26,290 bases of DNA from Candidatus Sulfopaludibacter sp. SbA3. GTDB lineage: Bacteria; Acidobacteriota; Terriglobia; Bryobacterales; Bryobacteraceae. Below, piece after piece: positions 15,313 through 22,575 of this stretch (its first letter is position 1; every line of letters begins with the position of its first letter). The position numbers and the translations under genes were made by a program. The notes under the pieces are model-generated. The model saw only the letters and a program-made list of their open reading frames with translations, had not been told where the DNA came from and searched no databases. The DNA lies in assembly GCA_945900935.1 (NCBI GenBank), contig CAMDKT010000010.1, positions 1-26,290 of the forward strand, in the 5' to 3' direction.

Positions 15313-15327
15313 TCGCTCCTCCCACAA

Positions 15328-15343
15328 GGTATCATATGATACC
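15328..15343. promoter_or_regulatory. 16-bp perfect palindrome, likely operator of the MqsA-like operon
   Basis: GGTATCATATGATACC equals its own reverse complement and lies 15 bp upstream of the ATG at 15312. It includes a -10-like TATGAT. A perfect palindrome at the promoter of an operon encoding an HTH antitoxin is the expected arrangement for autorepression. Confidence 0.65.
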
Positions 15344-15767
15344 GCCTCCAGGCAATGCTCCCGCTCCCGGATCGCGCTCCGCATCGGCCTTGGCCTTGGC
15401 TATCGCCTGCGCCAAATCGTTTCCGCCTCATCCCAAACTCCCCCACTCGCACATTCCCGCCCTCAAGCTACAACAAAATCGCCTTTCCCGGCAGCCCGCA
15501 TCAGTCTACGGCCGCCCATGTATATCCCTTAGCCACGCTCACGCCCGCCAAACAAAAATTCCCGGTGCCATCCCAAATACCCCATACGCCCCGCCGCCAA
15601 CCGCCCTACCCGCATCCCCGCCCCAATCCCCACCGCGAGCCGCGCCGGCTTTTAAAAAACGTAAGACTTCGCTACCGGCGTCCGCCCCCGCGACAAAGCC
15701 TACCGCCGCTGACCCTCCGCCAGCACCGACTGGGTGCCCAAAACGGAGGGCCAGTCATTCCCGCCCG
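15344..15767. other. Gene-free stretch upstream of the MqsA-like operon and downstream of darG
   Basis: 424 bp without an intact gene. It contains the remainder of the operon's upstream region and a decayed HNH C-terminal fragment (15529-15636, listed separately). Minus-strand frames upstream of that fragment contain stops and only weak resemblance to the intact HNH gene. No RNA gene or terminator was recognised. Confidence 0.5.
15529..15636 (-). pseudogene. Remnant of an HNH endonuclease gene (C-terminal end)
   Basis: 15561-15636 matches 17557-17632 of the intact HNH gene with three mismatches. In frame it reads VGIGAGMRVGRLAAG and GYLGWHRE, then FLFGGRERG and a TAA at 15529, against RENVFPGGR in the intact protein. 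An in-frame stop a few codons upstream of the match, and no recognisable HNH core, show that this is a broken copy. It is in the same orientation as the other fragment and the intact gene. Confidence 0.85.
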
Positions 15768-16811
15768 CTAAACCGCCAACCATGCGTCGTTAGTCAAAAC
15801 CTCATAAGCCAACCGAATCTGCTTCCGGTCAAAGGCTTTCTTCCGCTCATTCCAGGAATAGGTAAGCGCAATTGCTTCCTCCGCCGTCTTCGCCCCCTCC
15901 CGTGCGCAAACCCAGTGGACGGTAGACAGTAGTTCCATCCCAAACGGCGTCTCAAAGCCATGAATCAATCGCGACACCCGCCCCGCCCGCGCCCGCGTCT
16001 CCGGATGCGCCGCCAGAAAGTCCCTCGCCTCCGCCGCAATCCCCGGCTTTAATTCAATCGGCCTGTCCGGATCGTCCGCCCCATCTCCATATCCGGTAAT
16101 AAAGTGGCCCTCCAAATGGCTCAGCAAGTGCCGCAGGTTTTTCGAGTACGGTCCATAATGCGCCTTCTCATATTGGAGTCGCAGCCCCTCACCGGCTTCC
16201 TGCATAAAGTACAGTAACTTGTGAATCTCCAGCAGCGTAACAAACGGGTCTAAGACCGCCGACAAATAGCCGGACATCAACTCAACTAGAACCGCCCGTC
16301 CAGGCGTCATCCGCGGACTCGTCGTGCCCTTAGCCATCGCCGCTGCCGCCGGTGCGCCCGCCGGCTCATACACAAGTACCCGCACATCCGGCTCATCCGC
16401 AAACGCCTGCACAATTCTCGGTCGTATTTCTCCCCAGTCAAGTCCGCCAAGTCCGCACCCCAATGGCGGCACCGCAATGGATCGTATTTCCCGCTTCCGC
16501 ACCTCCGCTAACAGCCCTATCAACCCGGCGTCAATGTCGGCAATCCGGCTATTCCCCTTCCAATGACGCTTTGTCGGGAAATTGATAATGTACCGGGGAC
16601 CCGTCAGTAGTCCCGTTTCAAACACCAGCATCGACCCCGGCCGAACCTCGCCACGTTTACACGCTTCCGCATACACGCGGAAATTCTCCGGAAACGCTTT
16701 CCGGAATTGAAGCGCAATGCCGCGCCCCATCACGCCGACGCAGTTCACCGTGTTAACCAGCGCTTCTGCCTCGGCCGTCAGAATATCGCCGTGCTTGGAT
16801 TCAATCATCAT
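15768..16811 (-). CDS. darG: DarG antitoxin: macro-domain DNA ADP-ribosylglycohydrolase
   Basis: 347 aa from the ATGATG at 16811, 7 bp after the darT stop with an AGAAGACGG ribosome-binding region; the longer frame (to 16904) lies inside darT and is unlikely. The macro domain covers about 1-155: HGDILTAEAEALVNTVNCVG with N20/N23, MGRGIALQFRKAFP, NFPTKRHWKGNSR and PPLGCGLGGLDW at 115-126. The Lys in NFPTK corresponds to the lysine reported as essential in Thermus DarG. The C-terminal half (about 185-347; YLSAVLDPFVTLLEIHKLLYFMQ, YEKAHYGPYSKNLRHLL) is the helical domain seen in DarG proteins. DarG removes ADP-ribose from DNA and also binds the toxin. Confidence 0.94.
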   Translation of the reverse strand: MMIESKHGDILTAEAEALVNTVNCVGVMGRGIALQFRKAFPENFRVYAEACKRGEVRPGSMLVFETGLLTGPRYIINFPTKRHWKGNSRIADIDAGLIGLLAEVRKREIRSIAVPPLGCGLGGLDWGEIRPRIVQAFADEPDVRVLVYEPAGAPAAAAMAKGTTSPRMTPGRAVLVELMSGYLSAVLDPFVTLLEIHKLLYFMQEAGEGLRLQYEKAHYGPYSKNLRHLLSHLEGHFITGYGDGADDPDRPIELKPGIAAEARDFLAAHPETRARAGRVSRLIHGFETPFGMELLSTVHWVCAREGAKTAEEAIALTYSWNERKKAFDRKQIRLAYEVLTNDAWLAV

Positions 16812-16818
16812 CCGTCTT

Positions 16819-17460
16819 CTAGTAATACCAGTTTCTCTGAACCACGATCTCAGGTTTATGCTGGGCACCCGCAAGGATCTCGTCCACGCGTTGCGCCCGG
16901 GCAATATCGATCACTCCAATCCTTTCAACCAGCTTCCATGGGAATGCCCCTTCGATTAGGAACTCCGCCTGCTTGCCTTCCCTCACAGAGGAAGCCTTCC
17001 AGTCCGTCGCCCCGATCGCTTCCCAATCCAGTAGCCTCAGATCGCCAATCTCTTTGTGAAAACCAACGTAACGGGCCCCTGCATTGCCATCGCTAAATGC
17101 CCATCGAACTCCGTTCTGCCGCGCCCACAGCACAACGGCATCCAAATCCGCTTCCAGATGAACAATCGGCTCCTGTCCCCCCCGATAAACAAGATCGGTA
17201 TGATTCCCGCAATGCAATAGATAAAGCATGATCGAACGAAAACAGAAGTAGAACGGTACATACGACCCGACTTTCGTCCCCGGATGGCATGTCACGTCCA
17301 GTTCCTCCAGTCTTCGCCGTTTGATCTCTGACATCCCTACAATCGTGCAATCCAGCCTCTGTCGAATCCGTTCCGAATCCGGCCACACGGAACCGTCAGC
17401 CATCTGGCCCAGATTGTCCAAATGTGTAATGTGGTAAATCTTGGGACGCGTCGGGAGCAC
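16819..17460 (-). CDS. darT: DarT toxin: DNA ADP-ribosyltransferase (DUF4433)
   Basis: 213 aa from GTG 17460, with a GGGGGA ribosome-binding site. Conserved DarT features: KIYHITHLDNLGQM at 7-20 (NAD-binding His region), SEIKRRRLEELDV, SYVPFYFCFRSIMLYLL at 66-82, and KQAEFLIEGAFPW at 163-175 with E166 as the probable catalytic Glu. DarT transfers ADP-ribose from NAD+ to thymidine bases in single-stranded DNA in specific short motifs; that is known for the family, and the target motif here is not predictable. All key parts appear intact. Gene order darT-darG is canonical. A TTGACA box at 17489-17494 lies upstream, but its spacing to a TACAAT is short (14 bp). Confidence 0.93.
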   Translation of the reverse strand: MLPTRPKIYHITHLDNLGQMADGSVWPDSERIRQRLDCTIVGMSEIKRRRLEELDVTCHPGTKVGSYVPFYFCFRSIMLYLLHCGNHTDLVYRGGQEPIVHLEADLDAVVLWARQNGVRWAFSDGNAGARYVGFHKEIGDLRLLDWEAIGATDWKASSVREGKQAEFLIEGAFPWKLVERIGVIDIARAQRVDEILAGAQHKPEIVVQRNWYY

Positions 17461-17530
17461 AATCCCCCATTGTAGTCCGACCGTGATTTGTCAATGCTGA
17501 ATCGAAATAACTCCCGGCAGCCCCAGATCT

Positions 17531-18304
17531 CTACCTTCCACCCGGAAATACATTCTCCCGGTGCCATCCCAAATACCCCAAATGCCCCGCCGCCAACCGC
17601 CCCACCCGCATCCCCGCCCCAATCCCCACCGCCTCCCGGTCCCGCCCCGCAAACGTATCCGCCAATAGAATCTCCCCGCCATCGGCAAACGAGATCAACC
17701 CCGCGTCAAACGCCGCGTCCAGATGCGCCGTCAACAGCAGCCCGTTATACGGATCCAGCCGCTCCGCATCCGTCTCACACCGCGCCCACGGCTTCATGTG
17801 GCTCGCCCGCAGCAGCCGCCGGTCGCTCACCCCGGTCACCGCGCACCGCCCCTCCCAGTAAATATCCAGCGCCTCCCGAAACACGTCCTGCCCCACCCGC
17901 TGCACCACCCATCGCTCCGCCTCCGTGCTCCGCGGCATCCCAGCCGTTCGCAGCGCAAACGCCCGCAGCGGTTCCGGCGGCAACGCCCGCGCCAGTTGAT
18001 AGGCGTGCCGGATCAGTTCCTGCAGCGGCGCCGTGTCCGGGACCGCGAAATGGTGGAAATCCGCCGGCGGAATCGGCTCCGTCCGCGCGGGCAGACCCTG
18101 CCACCGCCTCGTCAGTTCCGCCGCTACCGCCGGGTGATTCACCGCCACATAATAAACGCCGTCGCGATGAAACAACCGCAGCGACGTGGGCATGTCGAGC
18201 CCGTCGAACGCCATCCACTCCCCGTCATCCGGCCGCCGCAAACCGAAGCCCTCGTCAACGGCAGCCTTTTCCAGCCGCACCCGATCCATCGATGAAAGCG
18301 GCAT
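17531..18304 (-). CDS. HNH endonuclease (HNH_2 type)
   Basis: 257 aa. The nuclease core is in the C-terminal half: DIYWEGRCAVTGVSDRRLL at about 147-165, RASHMKPW, then ERLDPYNGLLLTAHLDAAFD and AGLISFADGG. This is the Cys-less variant layout of HNH_2 proteins often found next to restriction-modification genes. The N-terminal ~120 residues (including RLFHRDGVYYVAVNHPAVA) are of no recognised family. Its ATG lies 3 bp after the methylase stop, so it is translationally linked to the methylase and helicase. Two decayed partial copies lie at 14.2 and 15.5 kb. Confidence 0.88.
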   Translation of the reverse strand: MPLSSMDRVRLEKAAVDEGFGLRRPDDGEWMAFDGLDMPTSLRLFHRDGVYYVAVNHPAVAAELTRRWQGLPARTEPIPPADFHHFAVPDTAPLQELIRHAYQLARALPPEPLRAFALRTAGMPRSTEAERWVVQRVGQDVFREALDIYWEGRCAVTGVSDRRLLRASHMKPWARCETDAERLDPYNGLLLTAHLDAAFDAGLISFADGGEILLADTFAGRDREAVGIGAGMRVGRLAAGHLGYLGWHRENVFPGGR

Positions 18305-18307
18305 CGA

Positions 18308-21300
18308 TTACACGTTCTCCAATCGGTCCCACGCGTCCAGGACCAGCCGCCGCGTCCGGTATTCTCCGTACCGCGACTCCTCTTTGTTCTTGAGTACGCG
18401 AAACGTCTCCGACGGGTAGCTGCTTCCTTTCACATCGCCGGGGTCGAGCACATACCGCAGTTCATCTCGCGTAAGACCGTACTTCCGGGCGAAGAAGGCG
18501 TCCAACTCCGCGCGCAGCAGGGCGCGCCGGTCTTCGTTCCAGGCGTAGGGCGGACCGAAGTCGCCTAAGTCTTCCGCCCATGGCTTCATGGACCTGCTTG
18601 AATAGGTGAGTTCCAGAATGCGCGGAGTTACGAAGCTGACATCCCTCGGCGAGAACGACGATGGGGGTAGTACAGGCAATTGCTGCGCGATAAAGAAGTT
18701 GAGATGGGTGCTTCCGACTTTGTGTCGCGCACTGAAATCAAAAACCAAACTGGAAAACATCCCTGCCAGCATTGCTACTGATGGACCGCCGAACGAGCTG
18801 ACTGGGTGCCATAAGGGTAAATTATTGCCAACACCGCAGAGTGGAAACAGTCCGCCAATCACCGTCCGTTCATCCGTCGACCGGCAAATATCCCGCCACC
18901 CCATCAACCACCGCGGCTGCTTCCTATCAATAAACCCCCGAACCAACTCCAAAACCTCCTCCGGCCCCTCCTCCAAAAACACCAAATCATCCGCCACCAG
19001 CGGCGTCGCCCGCTGCATCTCCGCCCCATTCAAAACCGTCTTCGGAGACCGCAAAAACTTCTCCGGAACGCCCCCCAGAATCGAATGCCACGGCTGCGCG
19101 CCTCCCAACACCCGCCGCAACTCCTCCTCCCGCGGCGGCCGCCCTTCCACCGCCAAATAATACCCAACCAGCGCCTCCGCCAGCGCCTTCAAACACCGCT
19201 TCTCATCCCCATCCCGATAACCTCGCTTTAACCCCGCCGGCACCCGCGCCGCCCGCACCACTACCTCATACTCCGGCACCCAATACCGCGGCGACGGCTC
19301 AAAGTCCGGATTCTGCCTCTCCGCCAGCGTGCAGTCCCGCGCCCCCTCTTCCTCATCCCCAGACCCGCCCGCATACGTCGCCCACCGGTGATCGAAGTGA
19401 TGAATCATCTTCGCCTCATACAGCGGCAATCGCCGTTCCCCGTCCTTCTCCCAGTTCACCCCGCTCCGCCGCCACCCTTCCGCCTCCAACTGCTGCACCG
19501 TCCGGAAATAGCCGGAATCGCCGGACATGTGAAACAGCGTCTGAAACGTAATCCCCCAGGGATTCACATCGCCATCCGGATGCTCCGGCCGCTCTTCAAT
19601 CAGCACCGGTGCCTTCGCATAAAGCTTCGCCGTTAACTCCGCGTCAGCCCGAGACCGGAACACCGGAGCCGTCTTCGTATTCGGATTCATCCGCGCAATT
19701 TGCTCAGCGGTTAGCGTGAACCGCCGTTCCGAATCTTCGAGCTGCGCCACCTGCGAAAGGAAGAACGCGAAATTCGCCCGCTCCGCCGCGCCGACGACAA
19801 GAATGCAGAACTTGTAACTGCGATGAACGCTTTCAAACAGCCCATCCCGGTTTTCAAAATCCGTCAACCCCGCGATCCGCTTCCTATCCACCAACGACCC
19901 AAAGAACGCCGAAGTAGAGCTATCCGTCGCAATCCCGGTCGGCACGATAATTCCCGCTCGCCCTTCCGTCCGCGCCAATCTCTCAAAGTGCTCGGCAAAC
20001 AATGCGTAAGTGTTCACATCCCCTGTACCCGTCAGCGGATACCGGCCCGACCTCCGGACAAATTCACTCGACGCCTCCGCGGCCCGCTTCGCAAAATGGA
20101 ACTCGCCCAGCAGCCGCTCCCCCGCCGGCGAGGACGCCAAAACATCGATCAACTTCTGCCGTTCCGCCTTATTCCCCGCCTGCGCAATTTCCGGCGACCG
20201 CGCCGCAAAAAACTCCAACTCCTGCAACTTGATCCGCTCCCACGGCGGATTCCCAATCACCACATCAAACCCGCCCCGGGCAAATATATCCGGAAACTCC
20301 AGCAACCAATGAAACGCCTTGATCCGCCCCGAAACAGCCGAAGCCGAAAAATGCGCCGCCCCCGGAATCCCCGCCCCCCGAATCGCTCCCCAAACGTGCT
20401 CCGTCAAAGGAATCGGTGACTCCCTCGGATCGAGTAACGGCAGACCCTTCGCCACAAAAAACGCCGCCACATAACAGTCACAAGCCAACTGAAACCGAAC
20501 CCACGTTTCGCTCTGGTGCTGCCGCTCAAACGCCGCCCGCTTGGCCGCCACTTCCGCCAGCGTCTCTTCCGGCATTTTGAAAAGCGAACTCGCGTCCGTA
20601 ATCAACTCCTCCGGCGGTCGCCACCCTTCATAGAGACTGCCGACAAACCGGTCCCGCCCCTCCCGGTTAAACCGCTCATAAGCCTTCGCCACCGGCTTCG
20701 CATCCCCGGTAAGTTCCACATAAGCCGCATCCGGAATCCCGCGCCGCAGCATCTCCAAATCGAAAACTCCAACCAAACTGTCCCCGCACCGGATATGGTT
20801 GTCCAAAAATGCCAGCGGCTTCCCCGCCTCCAACGCTTCAATCCACAACGCAACGCGGCAAAGCTGCACCGCCATCGGATTCCGGTCCACCCCGTATATG
20901 CAATGCGTGACCACCTGCCGCAGCGCGTGTTGAAACTCCGCCTGGCTCGGCGCGCCAGGGCTCCGCCACTTCGCAATCCGCCCCGCCGCCCGCCGCGCCG
21001 CGCCCAACAAAAAGTGCCCGGACCCGCACGCCGGATCGATAATCGATAGCTTCAATATCTCCGCCGCCGGATCATCGGGATTCCGCGCCTCCGCCGCATC
21101 CAGCACCGGATCCAAAGTCGTATCCAGCAGCAGTTTCACCAACGAATCCGGCGTGTAGTAACTGCCCGAAGTCTTCCGCGCACTCCCGCGCCCTTCCTCC
21201 GTCGGAGCAAAGTCGAAAATTCGAGTGTCCGCGCTCGCCCGCGGAATCAACTCCAGCAAACTCTCATAAACCGACCCCAACTCCTCCGTCTCCATGTCCC

Positions 21301-22561
21301 GCCAATTCACCCGCGTCAGCGCCTGCCCTGGTGGCCTTAGCCAGCATAGCCGCCACACCCCCGCCAACAACCGCCGGTTCTCCAATCGGGCCTGGTCCAA
21401 ATTGGGCAGTAACGTCGGGTCAAACAGCCCGCCCAGCGCCGGCAAACCCAGTCGCGGCTCCCCGCAGCCCAACGCTCGATGCAGTGACTTTACCCCCTCC
21501 CACGCATCCCCATGCCGGTCCCAGGACGTACGCCGCAACGCGCGCTCCCGCAATCGCCCCAACGCATAGCCCTCCGCATACATCTTCCGCGAAACATCCG
21601 TCGCATCCGGCGCATGAAGCAGCCCCCGATCCTCCGCCACAAACAGAAAGATCATCCGGTAAATCAGCCCAAGCAACTCCTCATAAAAAGCGTGAACGGG
21701 CAATGACCCAGTCCGCAACGCAACCCGCAACAAGTCATTTCCGGCATTCTCCAAAAACCCCTGCCCCAGCTCCAACAACGCGGCCGTAACCCCATTCCGC
21801 AAATGCTCCCGCGCCGCCACCCCTTCCACTCGCCCCCGTTCCCGCCACTCTTCCAGCGAGCAACCCCCCGCCGAACCAAACCGCGACTGATGCGCCAGCA
21901 GCCACAGCGCCGAAAAATCCGGGAAAAGTCCTTCTGTGAAGATTTTTTCCAAATTAACAGACACCCACGCCGGCCGCGTCATGCTCACGTTGTCGCGCAA
22001 AATACGCAGCGTCAAACCATCGCAAGCAATGCCCCAAGTCGCTTCCGGCGAAGCATTCAAAAACTCCTGCGCCAGTAACGTGGCCGACCGGCGCCGCCCT
22101 CCATCGCCGAATTCCACCAGACTCTCATCCACCCCCGCCCGCCGGTTGCCCTCCGCGCCCGCCGGCGCAATCACCACCGGAACCCGCCCGCCCAGCGCCG
22201 CATGGCCCACCGGATAGCCCCGCTCCCCCACAAAAAGTTCCGCCCGCCGCTCCAAACTCTCGAAACCCAAACACTGCTTCAACAGGTCAGTCACGAATCG
22301 CGCCGAGGCCCCCGCGCTCTGTCCCCGCGAAGCCGTAAATCGCCCCCACAGCGCCTCCGCTATTCGGTAATACCGCGCAATCTCGTCCCGCAGATCCAGC
22401 CCCAGCGGAATCCCGTACCCGTCCCTGGATTCGGTCGCAATTCGTGCCACCATATCCGGCGTCAACAACGCGCCCACAATCTCAATCGCCGCGAAGTCCA
22501 GCCGCGCCGCCCGGGCACGGCGGCGGCGGACACCGGAAGAACGGATAATCTTTTCTGCCAT
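18308..22561 (-). CDS. Eco57I-type adenine-specific DNA methylase, DrmMI-like
   Basis: 1417 aa with a GGGAGGA ribosome-binding site. The SAM-binding motif IIDPACGSGHFLLGAARR is at about 505-522 and the catalytic NPPWE at about 767-771, as in N6-adenine methylases. Flanking segments (CIYGVDRNPMAVQLCRVALW; GRAGIIVPTGIATD; HKVGSTHLNFFIAQQLPVLPP; YGEYRTRRLVLDAWDRL) match the large Eco57I-like methylases that pair with SNF2 helicases, such as DrmMI of class 1 DISARM. The N-terminal ~480 residues are a long region without clear motifs. The order helicase-methylase-HNH on one strand suggests a defence operon. The coding stretch at about 18.3-18.86 kb has a base composition unlike the rest of the gene. 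A solitary pair of other RM type remains possible. Confidence 0.88.
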   Translation of the reverse strand: MAEKIIRSSGVRRRRARAARLDFAAIEIVGALLTPDMVARIATESRDGYGIPLGLDLRDEIARYYRIAEALWGRFTASRGQSAGASARFVTDLLKQCLGFESLERRAELFVGERGYPVGHAALGGRVPVVIAPAGAEGNRRAGVDESLVEFGDGGRRRSATLLAQEFLNASPEATWGIACDGLTLRILRDNVSMTRPAWVSVNLEKIFTEGLFPDFSALWLLAHQSRFGSAGGCSLEEWRERGRVEGVAAREHLRNGVTAALLELGQGFLENAGNDLLRVALRTGSLPVHAFYEELLGLIYRMIFLFVAEDRGLLHAPDATDVSRKMYAEGYALGRLRERALRRTSWDRHGDAWEGVKSLHRALGCGEPRLGLPALGGLFDPTLLPNLDQARLENRRLLAGVWRLCWLRPPGQALTRVNWRDMETEELGSVYESLLELIPRASADTRIFDFAPTEEGRGSARKTSGSYYTPDSLVKLLLDTTLDPVLDAAEARNPDDPAAEILKLSIIDPACGSGHFLLGAARRAAGRIAKWRSPGAPSQAEFQHALRQVVTHCIYGVDRNPMAVQLCRVALWIEALEAGKPLAFLDNHIRCGDSLVGVFDLEMLRRGIPDAAYVELTGDAKPVAKAYERFNREGRDRFVGSLYEGWRPPEELITDASSLFKMPEETLAEVAAKRAAFERQHQSETWVRFQLACDCYVAAFFVAKGLPLLDPRESPIPLTEHVWGAIRGAGIPGAAHFSASAVSGRIKAFHWLLEFPDIFARGGFDVVIGNPPWERIKLQELEFFAARSPEIAQAGNKAERQKLIDVLASSPAGERLLGEFHFAKRAAEASSEFVRRSGRYPLTGTGDVNTYALFAEHFERLARTEGRAGIIVPTGIATDSSTSAFFGSLVDRKRIAGLTDFENRDGLFESVHRSYKFCILVVGAAERANFAFFLSQVAQLEDSERRFTLTAEQIARMNPNTKTAPVFRSRADAELTAKLYAKAPVLIEERPEHPDGDVNPWGITFQTLFHMSGDSGYFRTVQQLEAEGWRRSGVNWEKDGERRLPLYEAKMIHHFDHRWATYAGGSGDEEEGARDCTLAERQNPDFEPSPRYWVPEYEVVVRAARVPAGLKRGYRDGDEKRCLKALAEALVGYYLAVEGRPPREEELRRVLGGAQPWHSILGGVPEKFLRSPKTVLNGAEMQRATPLVADDLVFLEEGPEEVLELVRGFIDRKQPRWLMGWRDICRSTDERTVIGGLFPLCGVGNNLPLWHPVSSFGGPSVAMLAGMFSSLVFDFSARHKVGSTHLNFFIAQQLPVLPPSSFSPRDVSFVTPRILELTYSSRSMKPWAEDLGDFGPPYAWNEDRRALLRAELDAFFARKYGLTRDELRYVLDPGDVKGSSYPSETFRVLKNKEESRYGEYRTRRLVLDAWDRLENV

Positions 22562-22575
22562 GTAATGTTCCTCCC

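Noticed and set aside
16812..16904. Longer start for DarG
   Set aside because: It overlaps the end of darT; the ATGATG at 16811 has a ribosome-binding region and fits the family start.
17469..17494. Promoter for darT (TTGACA and TACAAT)
   Set aside because: The boxes are only 14 bp apart, too short for a standard promoter, so it is mentioned only as a possibility within the darT entry.
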